64,000 nucleotides of DNA from Lacinutrix sp. WUR7 (GCF_016864015.1 NZ_CP045067.1:2676001-2740000), one strand, 5' to 3'. Counted from the first letter of the stretch, positions 1-9,086 are shown. Made by a program: numbers and translations. The notes: generated from the sequence alone by a model not told the origin.

Positions 1-2
1 TA

Positions 3-1100
3 ATAATTAAAAAAGGAACCTACAAAGAACATGCGATTATAGTGGATAAACCACTTACTATAATTGGTGAAAAATATCCAGTCATTGATGGGGAATTAAA
101 AGGAGAGATAATTACCATAATTTCAGATGATGTAACCGTTGACGGATTATTCATTATAAATGTAGGTACCAGTTATACCGAAGACTATGCTGCTATTCGC
201 GTAAAAAACAGCAAAAATTTTGTGATTCAGAACTTAGTTTTAGAAAAGCTTTTCTTCGGAATTTATATCGAAAAATCAAGAGATGGTAAAGTCTATCATA
301 ATAAGATTATTGGGGATGCCGTGGAAGAATACAATTCCGGAAATGGAATTCAACTTTGGTATAGTAAAAACGTAGAAATTGAACACAATTTTGTGCAACA
401 TGTTCGAGACGGAATTTATTTAGAATTCTCTGATGATTGTCTTATTAAGAATAATGTTAGTACTTTAAATGTACGTTACGGATTGCATTTTATGTTCTCT
501 AATGACGATATCTACCAAGACAATACTTTTGAAAACAATGGTGCAGGAGTAGCGGTTATGTTTTCCAAACGTATAAAAATGTACAATAACCTTTTTAAAG
601 AAAATTGGGGAACCGCATCGTATGGTATGTTACTTAAAGAAATTAATGATGCCGAAATTATTGGTAATACCTTTGAAGATAACACCATTGGCATCAACAT
701 AGAAGGTTCTAATCGAATTATCTATAAACACAATAATTTTTCAAATAATGGTTGGGCAATTAAAGTAAAAGGAGCCTGTTACACCAATACGTTTACCGAA
801 AATAATTTTTTATACAACTCTTTTGATATTGCGTACAATAGTAATGTAAATGATAATATTTTTGATAAGAATTTTTGGTCTAATTACACCGGTTACGATC
901 TCGATAAAAATGGCGTAGGAGATATTCCTTTTAGACCTGTAAAACTGTTCTCATATATTGTAAACCGCACACCAGAAACTATTATTTTATTGCGTAGTAT
1001 GTTTATAGATATTATTGATTTTTCTGAAAAAGTATCCCCAGTATTTACACCAGATGATTTATTAGACAACAATCCACTAATTAAAAAATTAACATGGTAA
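3..1100 (+). CDS. nosD: NosD, nitrous oxide reductase maturation protein (5' end outside window)
   Basis: Periplasmic right-handed beta-helix protein that, with NosF and NosY, is needed to mature the copper centres of nitrous oxide reductase. The reading frame is open to the window edge: the residues before the GTG at 42 read IIKKGTYKEHAIIVDKPLTI, a typical NosD N-terminal strand, so the gene starts upstream and only about 365 codons are visible. Repeated N-rich parallel beta-helix rungs (for example NVEIEHNFVQHVRDGIYLEF) fit the NosD/CASH fold. The stop overlaps nosF by 7 nt, so the genes are translationally linked. The signal peptide should lie outside the window. Confidence 0.93.
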   Translation: MIKKGTYKEHAIIVDKPLTIIGEKYPVIDGELKGEIITIISDDVTVDGLFIINVGTSYTEDYAAIRVKNSKNFVIQNLVLEKLFFGIYIEKSRDGKVYHNKIIGDAVEEYNSGNGIQLWYSKNVEIEHNFVQHVRDGIYLEFSDDCLIKNNVSTLNVRYGLHFMFSNDDIYQDNTFENNGAGVAVMFSKRIKMYNNLFKENWGTASYGMLLKEINDAEIIGNTFEDNTIGINIEGSNRIIYKHNNFSNNGWAIKVKGACYTNTFTENNFLYNSFDIAYNSNVNDNIFDKNFWSNYTGYDLDKNGVGDIPFRPVKLFSYIVNRTPETIILLRSMFIDIIDFSEKVSPVFTPDDLLDNNPLIKKLTW

Positions 1101-1801
1101 CCATTCATAATTTACATAAAAAATTCGGCAAAAACCAGGTCTTAAGTGGTGTGGATTTAAATATCCATGAAGGTGGTATTTTTGCTATTCTAGGACCAAA
1201 TGGCTCAGGTAAAACCACATTAATTAAATCGGTTTTAGGTATGGTTATTCCTAATAAAGGAGATATAACAGTACTTGGAGAAAACATTAAGAAAAACTCG
1301 GATTACAGACATAAAATTGATTATTTACCGCAAATAGCCAACTTTCCTAGTAATTTAAAAGTGAAGGAATTAATTAAAATGATTAAAGATTTACGTAAAC
1401 CTACAGACGAAGATCAACGTTTAATAGAATTGTTTCGATTAGAACCTTTTTTAGATAAAAAATTAGGAAACCTTTCTGGAGGAACAAAACAAAAAGTGAA
1501 CCTCGTTTTAACGTTCATGTTTAATAGTCCGTTAATTATTTTAGATGAGCCAACAACCGGTTTAGATCCAATTTCTCTAATCCGTTTAAAAGATTTAATT
1601 AAAGCCGAAAAAGCCAAAGGAAAAACAATACTTATTACTTCTCATATCATGAGTTTTGTGGAAGAAATATCCGATGAAATAGTATTTATTCTGGAAGGGA
1701 AAATTTACTTTAAAGGACCAATATCCGAATTAAAAACCAAGACCAATCAACCCGATTTCGAACATGCAATTGCGTCTATATTAACAGATAATCATGCTTA
1801 A
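1094..1801 (+). CDS. nosF: NosF, ABC transporter ATPase for nitrous oxide reductase maturation
   Basis: ATP-binding subunit of the NosDFY machine. Visible motifs are Walker A GPNGSGKT (residues 34-41), signature LSGGT (127-131), Walker B LIILDE (147-152) and the H-loop histidine in ITSHIM (184). The length of 235 aa is normal for NosF. The gene overlaps nosD by 7 nt and nosY by 8 nt, giving a compact nosDFY operon. The ATPase family is generic, but the neighbours make NosF secure. Confidence 0.95.
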   Translation: MVTIHNLHKKFGKNQVLSGVDLNIHEGGIFAILGPNGSGKTTLIKSVLGMVIPNKGDITVLGENIKKNSDYRHKIDYLPQIANFPSNLKVKELIKMIKDLRKPTDEDQRLIELFRLEPFLDKKLGNLSGGTKQKVNLVLTFMFNSPLIILDEPTTGLDPISLIRLKDLIKAEKAKGKTILITSHIMSFVEEISDEIVFILEGKIYFKGPISELKTKTNQPDFEHAIASILTDNHA

Positions 1802-2576
1802 AATATTAAAATATAGTTTTTTCGATTTAATGCGTAGTCGTTGGAGTTACGTCTACTTTGCATTCTATTTATTGCTTGGTGTTGTTCTACTATTTTTAAA
1901 CAACGACTTATCTAAAGCAGTAATTACTTTAATGAATGTTATTATTGTCTTAGTACCTTTAATAGGAACCATTTTTGGTGTCATGTATTATTATAATTCC
2001 CAGGAATTTACAGAGCTCCTTTTAGCACAACCCATAAAAAGATCGTCTATATTTTTAGGACAATATTTGGGTGTAGCATTATCGCTTTCTATGAGTTTAA
2101 TTCTAGGTTTAGGTATTCCGTTTGTCTTTTATGGTTTGTTTGAAAGTAGTGCTATTTGGGACTTTTCATTGTTACTAATTACAGGAACCTTTTTAACTTT
2201 AATCTTTACGGCATTAGCTTTTAATATTGCCCTTTCCAACGAAAATAAAATTAAAGGTTTTGGTTATGCTATCTTACTTTGGTTGTTTCTTGCTGTCATT
2301 TATGACGGACTATTTTTAATGACATTAATTATGTTTGAAGATTATCCACTAGACAAATTATCCTTAATTGGAACCATGTTAAATCCAATAGATTTATCCA
2401 GAACACTTATATTATTAAAGCTAGATATTTCTGCATTGTTAGGATACACAGGAGCTGTTTTTAAACAATTCTTTGGTACAAGTTTCGGACTTGTTGTATC
2501 TTTCTTTATGTTAACCGTTTGGGTTATATTACCCGTTTTAAGAATCGTTTTTAAAGCGAAGAAAAAAGACTTTTAA
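1794..2576 (+). CDS. nosY: NosY, ABC transporter permease
   Basis: Membrane partner of NosF, 260 aa with about six hydrophobic segments and the YYYNSQEFTELLLAQPIKRS stretch typical of ABC-2/NosY permeases. It starts inside the end of nosF (8-nt overlap) and is followed 31 nt later by a lipoprotein gene in the same direction. The NosDFY complex is thought to move a sulfur or copper-handling species across the inner membrane for NosZ assembly; that role is family knowledge. NosZ itself is not in the window. Confidence 0.93.
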   Translation: MLKILKYSFFDLMRSRWSYVYFAFYLLLGVVLLFLNNDLSKAVITLMNVIIVLVPLIGTIFGVMYYYNSQEFTELLLAQPIKRSSIFLGQYLGVALSLSMSLILGLGIPFVFYGLFESSAIWDFSLLLITGTFLTLIFTALAFNIALSNENKIKGFGYAILLWLFLAVIYDGLFLMTLIMFEDYPLDKLSLIGTMLNPIDLSRTLILLKLDISALLGYTGAVFKQFFGTSFGLVVSFFMLTVWVILPVLRIVFKAKKKDF

Positions 2577-2607
2577 GTCTATTATTGGCAATTAAATAAT
2601 ATAAATT

Positions 2608-3057
2608 ATGAAGGTGAAAATTGTAATAATACTTCTTTTAGCATTTGTCTTTGGTTGTAATACCGAAAATAAAAAGGGACAAACTAAAACGAAGGAAACC
2701 AAAGAAATTTCATTATTAGATACTTTGCAACTAAGATTGAATCATGGTAACAAATGGCTTGCTAACCCAGAAACCCAAGGAGGCGTTGTAAAAATGAATG
2801 CTATGATTGAAGCGTTTAAAACCGAAACAAACAAAGATTACAATGCTTTGGGTAAAAAGCTAGCTAAACAAACCAGTTATATTATTAAAAACTGCAGTAT
2901 GGTTGGTGAACCTCATGATCAATTGCATGTAGTTTTAGTTCCTATGCTAGATGAAATTTCTAACTTAAAAGAGGCTAAAAATAATACAGAAGGAGAAGCT
3001 GCTTTAACAAAACTAGAAGGTTTAATTAAAGACTATTTTATTTATTTTAAATTGTAA
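2608..3057 (+). CDS. Small lipoprotein of unknown function, nos-linked
   Basis: 149 aa with a short hydrophobic leader ending at a lipobox Cys (about C17). The mature part is helical and charged, with a conserved-looking stretch around NCSMVGEPHDQLHVVLVPML that contains Cys, Met and His residues which could bind metal or haem. It does not look like NosL. It sits 31 nt behind nosY with no terminator between, so it is probably the last gene of the nos operon, and it ends 10 nt from the convergent usp gene. Function is not recognised; a role in nos maturation is inferred from position only. Confidence 0.75.
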   Translation: MKVKIVIILLLAFVFGCNTENKKGQTKTKETKEISLLDTLQLRLNHGNKWLANPETQGGVVKMNAMIEAFKTETNKDYNALGKKLAKQTSYIIKNCSMVGEPHDQLHVVLVPMLDEISNLKEAKNNTEGEAALTKLEGLIKDYFIYFKL

Positions 3058-3067
3058 TTAATTCCTT

Positions 3068-3889
3068 TTAAGGATGTAATACCAGTATTGGTTTACTTAT
3101 TTTAGAAAGGTTAATCTTCGTGTTTGCTTTAGAAAAGAAATGCTCTAAAAATCTTTCATTTTTAACAAATAACGCCAAGAAATCTATGGTGTTTGTTTGC
3201 ATATAACTAGATATGGCAAAATCCATAGGTACATCATTTACTACATGATAGCTACAATCAAAAAGGGCTAAATTAGATAGGTCTTCTTGCTCTAATTTTG
3301 GGTTTTCTTTATTCGGATTCACTCTTAAAACATCTAGATGTAATTTGTAGGTTTCTATAAATCCTAATAATTCTATAAATTGTTTTCCACCAATTGCATC
3401 ATGAGGATCTAATGGTAATAATAATTTTTTAACTGGTGTAAAAGTATACCCTTCAGGAATAATTAGTGTTTTGCAGTGTACTTTTCTAACGACGTTAATT
3501 GTATTGCTTCCTAAAAAAACTTCTTTAACACCTGAAGCACCATTGGTTCCCATAACAATAAAATCTATTTTATGGTTTGTGATAGCCTGATTTATAGCAT
3601 CAATAAAAACATCAAAATCTATAATCGTTTCAAAACTATAATTCGCATTTCTAAAAGTGCTTTTTAAATTTTCAACAAGTGCTTCTAGTTTTTCTTTAGG
3701 TTCTTTAGTGATAGACTCGTAAATACTTTCTTTTGGAGAATTCATTAAATCATCCGATGTAAAACTTCCTATTTTATGTATGTGCATAATATGAAAGGTG
3801 CATTTTTCATTTTTAAAAAAGTGCATCGCATAATGTATTGCATTTTCTGAATTAGTAGAAAAATCCGATAGTAATAGTATGTTTTTCAT
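3068..3889 (-). CDS. Universal stress protein, tandem UspA domains
   Basis: 273 aa with two UspA-like domains. The N-terminal half begins MKNILLLSDFS and carries the nucleotide-binding pattern GTNGASGVKEVFLGSNT followed by PEG. The second half is more divergent (LLLPLDPHDAIGGKQF). Usp proteins bind ATP/AMP and are commonly induced under energy or oxygen limitation. It is divergent from nirK and has its own Fnr-type site upstream (core 3942-3953) with the same spacing as nirK, so it is probably anaerobically induced. Confidence 0.9.
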   Translation of the reverse strand: MKNILLLSDFSTNSENAIHYAMHFFKNEKCTFHIMHIHKIGSFTSDDLMNSPKESIYESITKEPKEKLEALVENLKSTFRNANYSFETIIDFDVFIDAINQAITNHKIDFIVMGTNGASGVKEVFLGSNTINVVRKVHCKTLIIPEGYTFTPVKKLLLPLDPHDAIGGKQFIELLGFIETYKLHLDVLRVNPNKENPKLEQEDLSNLALFDCSYHVVNDVPMDFAISSYMQTNTIDFLALFVKNERFLEHFFSKANTKINLSKISKPILVLHP

Positions 3890-3910
3890 GATGTTTAGTA
3901 TTTATTTTTA

Positions 3911-3958
3911 AAGATATTATAAATATAGATTAAGTAATATGACTTAAATCAGCTTTGT
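3911..3958 (-). promoter_or_regulatory. Fnr-type activated promoter of the usp gene
   Basis: A TGA-N6-TCA core (TGACTTAAATCA, 3942-3953) lies upstream of a -7-like element TAAAGATA read on + (TATCTTTA on -; 7 of 8 match to TAnnTTTG) at 3911-3918. The core centre is 29.5 bp from the 5' end of the element, the same as at nirK, the CBS gene, ccoS and ccoI. The outer arms are less symmetrical than at ccoS. Confidence 0.72.
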
Positions 3959-4051
3959 GATTTATTGGTAACTAACTGATTTGTAACCTGAATTATCTAA
4001 CTTTTATTACGTAATTTAAGGTGTAAAATTTAAAGAGGACAAAAAAGTCTT

Positions 4052-4099
4052 TTTTGTGATATTTATCATGTTTTGAGATTAAACTTTACTTTAATTTCG
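4052..4099 (+). promoter_or_regulatory. Fnr-type activated promoter of nirK
   Basis: The right arm ATCATGTTT (4065-4073) and the left half TTGTGAT (4054-4060) are separated by ATTT, giving a TGA-N6-TCA core. The -7-like element TAATTTCG at 4092-4099 begins 29.5 bp from the core centre, so the predicted start site near 4104 places the site at -41.5. The site also removes an upstream TTG codon (4073) as a plausible nirK start. Confidence 0.82.
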
Positions 4100-4123
4100 C
4101 CTAATAAATTAAAACTAACTAAT

Positions 4124-5566
4124 ATGAAAACAATACTAAAATTAATGATGCTTATTTTAACACTAACCATGGTTAGTTGCTTTAATAACAAAGAAACAGA
4201 ATATGCAAATACAGAAGATATTCCTGTGAATAGAGAAATGCTAGCAGAATTAACTTCGCCACCACACCTACCAACTCCAGTGGGAAGACGTAAAGCAAAA
4301 AAACTTATCGTTAAAATGGAAATCCTTGAAAAAGTAGGAGAAATGACAGATGGAGTAGAATATATGTATTGGACGTTTGGCGGAACAGTACCTGGTAGCT
4401 TTATAAGAACTAGAGTAGGTGATGAGGTAGAGTTTCACTTGCAAAATCATCCAGATAACAAACTGCCACATAATATAGATATGCATGCAGTTACAGGTCC
4501 TGGAGGAGGAGCAGAATCTTCTTTTGTAGCTCCCGGACATGAAAAAGTGTTTTCTTTTAAAACCTTAAATCCAGGATTGTACGTTTACCATTGTGCAACA
4601 GCTCCAGTAGGAATGCATATTGCTAACGGAATGTATGGATTAATTTTAGTAGAACCAGAAGGCGGTTTACCTCCAGTAGATAAAGAATACTACATCATGC
4701 AAGGAGATTTCTATACTAAAGGTGCAAATGGAGAACGTGGTTTACAACCTTTTGATATGCAAAAAGCAGTAGATGAAAAAGCAGATTATGTAGTATTTAA
4801 TGGTAAAGTTGGAGCACTTACAGGAGATAATGCAATTACTGCAAAAGTAGGAGAAACGGTAAGATTGTTTGTCGGTAATGGCGGACCTGGTCTAGTATCT
4901 TCTTTTCATGTTATTGGTGAGATTTTCGACAGAGTACATGTAGAAGGTGGCGATTTAATTAATGAAAATGTACAAACTACTTTGATTCCTGCTGGTGGTG
5001 CAGCAATGGTAGAATTTCGTGTCGATGTACCTGGAACTTTTATTATAGTAGATCACTCTATATTTAGAGCCTTTAATAAAGGTGCTTTAGGAATGCTTAA
5101 AGTAGAAGGTGAAGAAAACAAGAAAATATATTCTGGTGAAATTAGAGATGATATTTATTTACCAGAAGGTCCTGGAATTCAAAGTATGCCAACTACAGAC
5201 GAAGTGGTTGCATCAGAAATTCCAGCAAAATCTTTTGAAGAGCAAATGGAATTTGGTAAAAATGCATATATGCAAACCTGTTTTGCTTGTCATCAAGCAG
5301 AAGGACAAGGTATTCCAAATGCGTTTCCTCCTTTAGCTAATTCCGATTATTTAAATGCAGATGTAAGTCGTGCTATCGGAATTGTTTTACGTGGAAAAAC
5401 TGGCGAAATTACAGTGAATGGTGAAAAATATAACAGTGTAATGACTAGACAAATGTTATCTACAGACGAAATTGCAAATGTGATGACATACGTGTATAAC
5501 AGTTGGGGAAACTCTAAAAAAGTGATTACCAAAGAAATGGTAGAAAAAGTTAAAAAAAGTAAATAA
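4124..5566 (+). CDS. nirK: Copper nitrite reductase NirK with C-terminal cytochrome c domain
   Basis: Reduces nitrite to nitric oxide at the outer face of the inner membrane. The ATG at 4124 gives 480 aa with a lipoprotein leader (Cys19); the TTG at 4073 lies in the regulator site. Two cupredoxin domains carry all ligands: type 1 copper H116, C157, H165, M170; type 2 copper H121, H156, H311; catalytic pair D119 and H262. A C-terminal class I cytochrome c domain has CFACH (386-390) with M440 a likely distal ligand. This three-domain layout is known from Ralstonia-type NirK, where the haem domain feeds electrons to copper. nirV follows 9 nt downstream. Confidence 0.95.
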   Translation: MKTILKLMMLILTLTMVSCFNNKETEYANTEDIPVNREMLAELTSPPHLPTPVGRRKAKKLIVKMEILEKVGEMTDGVEYMYWTFGGTVPGSFIRTRVGDEVEFHLQNHPDNKLPHNIDMHAVTGPGGGAESSFVAPGHEKVFSFKTLNPGLYVYHCATAPVGMHIANGMYGLILVEPEGGLPPVDKEYYIMQGDFYTKGANGERGLQPFDMQKAVDEKADYVVFNGKVGALTGDNAITAKVGETVRLFVGNGGPGLVSSFHVIGEIFDRVHVEGGDLINENVQTTLIPAGGAAMVEFRVDVPGTFIIVDHSIFRAFNKGALGMLKVEGEENKKIYSGEIRDDIYLPEGPGIQSMPTTDEVVASEIPAKSFEEQMEFGKNAYMQTCFACHQAEGQGIPNAFPPLANSDYLNADVSRAIGIVLRGKTGEITVNGEKYNSVMTRQMLSTDEIANVMTYVYNSWGNSKKVITKEMVEKVKKSK

Positions 5567-5574
5567 TTTTTAAA

Positions 5575-6357
5575 ATGATAAAAAGCCAAGCCTTTAGAAT
5601 TTTGTTTGTTTTGTTAGTGTTTCAAACGATGCTTTATGCACAGTCTGAAGGCATGGTTTCTATTAAAGGTAGTCGGTATTTACCGCTATACGGAAGAGAT
5701 TCTACAGTAGTTGCTGTTAAAGATTTTGAAATGGATGTATATCCTGTAACCAATTCTCAATTTGAAGATTTTGTGAAAAAATATCCGAAATGGCAAAAAT
5801 CGAATGTCATTAGTTTATTTGCAGATAAAGGATATTTAGTGAATTGGAAATCTGATACGGAACTAAAAGATTCTGAAAAACCTAACAGTCCAGTTACTTA
5901 TGTGTCTTGGTTTGCAGCCAAAGACTATTGCGAATGCCAAGGGAAACGCTTACCAACGATAGATGAATGGGAATATGTGGCAATGGCAGACAAAACCACA
6001 AAAGATGCAAGGAGTAAACCCGAATATAATGCCGAAATTCTTGCTTGGTATGAAGCACCAAGAACCAATGAAAATACGATTGGACTCCATCCTGAAAATT
6101 TTTGGGGAGTTCATGATTTACATGGTTTGGTTTGGGAATGGACGCTGGATTTTAATTCGGTTTTAATTTCTGGAGAATCGAGAAAAGATGTAGATAAAGA
6201 CAATAATTTGTTCTGCGGAAGTGCTGCCGTTAATGCTACAGATTTAATGAACTATGCTGCTTTTATGCGCTATGCTATTCGCGGAAGTTTAAAAGCCAAA
6301 TACTCTATGAAGAATTTAGGGTTTAGATGTGTTAAAGATATACCAAATGAATTTTAA
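5575..6357 (+). CDS. nirV: NirV-like protein, formylglycine-generating enzyme/sulfatase-modifying fold
   Basis: 260 aa with a signal peptide (cleavage after about residue 23, LYAQ) and a SUMF1/FGE-type C-type-lectin-like fold. Typical signatures are MDVYPVTNSQFEDFV, PVTYVSWFAAKDYCE, GKRLPTIDEWEYVA, HDLHGLVWEWTLDF and the terminal RYAIRGSLKAKYSMKNLGFRC. The gene lies 9 nt after nirK, the usual place of nirV in denitrifiers. NirV is thought to help NirK assembly, but its chemistry is not established. Whether it keeps real oxidase activity cannot be told from the sequence. Confidence 0.87.
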   Translation: MIKSQAFRILFVLLVFQTMLYAQSEGMVSIKGSRYLPLYGRDSTVVAVKDFEMDVYPVTNSQFEDFVKKYPKWQKSNVISLFADKGYLVNWKSDTELKDSEKPNSPVTYVSWFAAKDYCECQGKRLPTIDEWEYVAMADKTTKDARSKPEYNAEILAWYEAPRTNENTIGLHPENFWGVHDLHGLVWEWTLDFNSVLISGESRKDVDKDNNLFCGSAAVNATDLMNYAAFMRYAIRGSLKAKYSMKNLGFRCVKDIPNEF

Positions 6358-6518
6358 AATTATTGATGGTAAATTTGAATAGTATTTTCTTTAGATGAGA
6401 TAGAAAATATAAGCATAGCATTAGTTAAGGTTCTATTTTATATGGATATGTAAAGGAAATAGAAACGAATTTAACTCATCATTTTGAAGTTTATTTGGTA
6501 TTAAAAAATGAATAAAAA

Positions 6519-7235
6519 ATGAAACACTTAAAAATAATTTTTTCAGTCTTAATAATGACAATTGCTTTTACGGCATGCAATTCTAAAACTTCTAAAAATA
6601 CTTCAGAAGCATTAGCCGTTTACCAATGTCCTATGCAATGCGAAGGCGCAAAAACCTATAGCGAATCTGGTAGTTGTCCTATTTGTAAAATGGATTTGAA
6701 ACCCGTAGCGAAAGCTTCAAAAGTATTGGAAACGAATGAAATATCGGAAGCATCTATTTTCAATTTAACTTCTAAATGGAATACCGAAGAAGGTGAGGTG
6801 ATTCAGCTTAAAGATCTAAAAGGAAAAACCTTAGTAATGGTCATGATTTATACTTCTTGTAAAGCTGCTTGTCCTCGTTTAGTGGCAGATATGCGAAATA
6901 TTGAAGCAAAAATCCCAAAAGAAAACCTAAAAGATTTAAATTTTGTACTAATAAGTATCGATCCAGAAACCGATACACCAGAACGTTTAAAAGCATTTGC
7001 TATTGAAAATCTTATGGATGATGAACAGTGGACTTTTTTGCAGGGAACCGAAAGTGGTGTTCGCGAATTTGCTAATGTACTTGCTATGAAATACAAGCAG
7101 ATTTCACCTATAGATTTTTCACACTCCAATATCATTAGCGTCTTTAATACCAAAGGCGAATTAATACACCAACAAGAAGGTTTAGGGGTAGATAATAAAG
7201 ATACCGTAGATACCATTCTAGAACTTACACAATAA
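6519..7235 (+). CDS. SCO1/SenC-type copper chaperone with N-terminal heavy-metal-binding domain, lipoprotein
   Basis: 238 aa. A lipobox Cys20 is followed by a heavy-metal-binding mini-domain (YQCPMQCEG... GSCPICKMDLKPV, residues 35-63) and then a thioredoxin-like SCO domain with the copper-binding pair C114/C118 (YTSCKAACP) and the partner His202 (FSHSNI). SCO proteins deliver copper or reduce cysteines during assembly of CuA sites. Here the neighbours (nosDFY, nirK, cbb3) suggest a role in copper-enzyme assembly under low oxygen. A perfect TAAATTTG at 6370-6377 is a possible distal promoter. Confidence 0.9.
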   Translation: MKHLKIIFSVLIMTIAFTACNSKTSKNTSEALAVYQCPMQCEGAKTYSESGSCPICKMDLKPVAKASKVLETNEISEASIFNLTSKWNTEEGEVIQLKDLKGKTLVMVMIYTSCKAACPRLVADMRNIEAKIPKENLKDLNFVLISIDPETDTPERLKAFAIENLMDDEQWTFLQGTESGVREFANVLAMKYKQISPIDFSHSNIISVFNTKGELIHQQEGLGVDNKDTVDTILELTQ

Positions 7236-7245
7236 AATATCCTGC

Positions 7246-7262
7246 AAGATTTTAAAAATCTT
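7246..7262. promoter_or_regulatory. Palindrome AAGATTTT-A-AAAATCTT before the porin gene
   Basis: A perfect 8-bp inverted repeat with a one-base centre, 23 bp before the barrel-protein start and 10 bp after the SCO stop. There is no T-tract after it, so it is a weak terminator candidate; it may be an operator. Function unknown. Confidence 0.35.
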
Positions 7263-7285
7263 ATCGGAATAAAACAGAACTAAAA

Positions 7286-8545
7286 ATGAAAAGTATATTA
7301 ACAATCCTATGTCTAGGAGTTGTAATGACTTCATACGCACAAGAATTTGAGATTTCAACAGAATTAAGACCACGTTTTGAATATAGACATGGTTACAAAA
7401 CTTTGATAGCAGATGACGTAGATGCAGCAACATTTATATCGCAACGTACACGATTAAATTTTGGTTATAAAAACGAAAAATTACAGATGTATTTAGCGTT
7501 ACAAAATGTTAGAATTTGGGGTGATGTCTCTACATTATCTACTTCTGATACCAACGGAACTGCAATTCATGAAGCCTGGGCAATACTACATTTAGATCCT
7601 AAATTTTCTTTAAAATTTGGTCGTCAAGAAATTGTTTATGATGACCATAGAATCTTTGGAAATGTTGGTTGGGCACAACAAGCAAGAAGTCATGATGCAT
7701 TTATTGCGACCTATAAACCAAATAAAAATAATCAATTGGATATTGGATTGGCTTTTAATGAAAATGCAGAAACTTTGTTTGAAGAGAACTATACTGTAGA
7801 TAATTATAAAGCGTTTCAATATGCTTGGTATCATACGAAATGGGATGCGGTTGGATTAAGCTTTTTAATTCTCAATAACGGTTTAGCTTATGATGCAGAT
7901 GACGAACAAAAAGTAGCGTATAACCAAACTATAGGTACGCATCTTACCTACAAGAAAAATAAGTTACAGGCAGATGCTTCTATGTATTTTCAAACCGGAA
8001 AAATTGCAAACACAAGTTTACATGCATATAACGTTGCTGGAAATGTATTTTATACCATTAGTGAAGCATTTAAAACTGGTCTAGGAGCAGAATACCTTTC
8101 TGGTACCGATAGTAACAGTACAGAAAACAAAATAAAATCTTTCAATCCTTTGTTTGGTACCAACCATAAATTTAATGGTTTGATGGATTATTTTTATGTA
8201 GGAAATCATATTAATTCTGTGGGATTATTAGATGTTAATGCAACTATAGCGTATCAACAAAATAAATTTTCAGCAAAATTAATTCCACATGTTTTTTCCT
8301 CGGCAGCAACTGTTGTGGATACTTCTGGAAAAGAAATGAGTGCTGTTTTAGGTACAGAGCTCGATGTAGTTTTGGGTTATAAATGGACTAAAGATGTTCA
8401 ATTTCAAGCAGGATATTCACAAATGTTTGCAACAGAAACTATGGAAGTTTTAAAAGGAGGAAATAGCGATAATGCAAATAATTGGGCTTGGTTAATGATA
8501 ACGGTTAATCCTAGTTTGTTTAAAACAACATTTAAAAAAGAGTAA
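7286..8545 (+). CDS. Outer-membrane beta-barrel, alginate-export/porin-like
   Basis: 419 aa with a signal peptide (MKSILTILCLGVVMTSYAQ) and an opening typical of the alginate_export family (ELRPRFEYRHGYKT, FISQRTRLNFGY, HEAWAILHLDPKFSLKFGRQEIVYDDHRIFG). Alternating hydrophobic residues run to a C-terminal aromatic strand. Such barrels often sit in nitrate/nitrite respiration clusters, where substrate passage is assumed, but no substrate can be read from the sequence. It ends before a strong hairpin terminator at 8582-8614. Confidence 0.85.
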   Translation: MKSILTILCLGVVMTSYAQEFEISTELRPRFEYRHGYKTLIADDVDAATFISQRTRLNFGYKNEKLQMYLALQNVRIWGDVSTLSTSDTNGTAIHEAWAILHLDPKFSLKFGRQEIVYDDHRIFGNVGWAQQARSHDAFIATYKPNKNNQLDIGLAFNENAETLFEENYTVDNYKAFQYAWYHTKWDAVGLSFLILNNGLAYDADDEQKVAYNQTIGTHLTYKKNKLQADASMYFQTGKIANTSLHAYNVAGNVFYTISEAFKTGLGAEYLSGTDSNSTENKIKSFNPLFGTNHKFNGLMDYFYVGNHINSVGLLDVNATIAYQQNKFSAKLIPHVFSSAATVVDTSGKEMSAVLGTELDVVLGYKWTKDVQFQAGYSQMFATETMEVLKGGNSDNANNWAWLMITVNPSLFKTTFKKE

Positions 8546-8581
8546 AATAAGGTTTTGGGTTTATCACCAACTGTAACTTCA

Positions 8582-8614
8582 AGAGCTGTTAGATTTCTAT
8601 AATCTAACAGCTCT
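8582..8614. terminator. Bidirectional terminator between porin and hemerythrin genes
   Basis: A 14-bp perfect stem AGAGCTGTTAGATT (8582-8595) and its complement (8601-8614) with a 5-nt loop. A short T-rich stretch follows on +. It lies between convergent genes and can serve both. Confidence 0.85.
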
Positions 8615-8624
8615 CTGTTTTTAA

Positions 8625-9086
8625 TCACTTCCAAAATTCATCTTCTATATTATCCTTAAAGTCTTCTGGTTGATGGATTTTTTCTATTTGAAGCATTTGT
8701 TCTTCTGTAGCTATTTTCTGTATTTCAGGAAACAAAATGCGTTCTTCAAATCGGATGTGTTGTTCTAATACTTCTTCAATTTTACCTAATGTTATGGCGT
8801 CGTCTTCGGTTTCCGCAAATAAAGCCTTTATCTGTTTATGATCTGCTAAAGCTTTTTTTACAAGTTCATTATCTTCTTCTAGAATAGTAAAAATATGTGT
8901 TTCTTCCATTTCAAAATGCGGAATTAAGTGTGTTTTAAAAAACCAATTCGCATACATTCTTATCCGTTCTGGCGCAATATTCTTGCTAAATCCAGATCTA
9001 ATTTTCCAAGATAATAATAGTCCGTGATGATGTTCTCGACTTAATGGTTGTAGCGCTTTATGACGTTTTTGTGGTTTGTTTTGCAT
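8625..9086 (-). CDS. Hemerythrin-domain protein
   Basis: 153 aa cytoplasmic four-helix bundle with the di-iron histidine/glutamate pattern of hemerythrins: REHHHGLLLSWKI, HLIPHFEMEETHIF, ALADHKQIKALF and LEQHIRFEERILFPEI. Such proteins bind O2 or NO, or handle iron. Its start lies inside the end of the upstream membrane-protein gene (29-nt overlap), which implies coupled translation and a shared job. The nearby ric gene and Rrf2 regulator point to nitric oxide stress, an inference from context. Confidence 0.9.
   Translation of the reverse strand: MQNKPQKRHKALQPLSREHHHGLLLSWKIRSGFSKNIAPERIRMYANWFFKTHLIPHFEMEETHIFTILEEDNELVKKALADHKQIKALFAETEDDAITLGKIEEVLEQHIRFEERILFPEIQKIATEEQMLQIEKIHQPEDFKDNIEDEFWK

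Noticed and set aside
4073..4123. TTG start for nirK 17 codons upstream
   Set aside because: It lies in the right arm of the Fnr-type site and before the -7 element; the ATG at 4124 gives a proper lipoprotein leader.
7246..7262. Palindrome before the porin gene as an Fnr-type site
   Set aside because: It lacks the TGA-N6-TCA core and has no -7 element at the standard distance.
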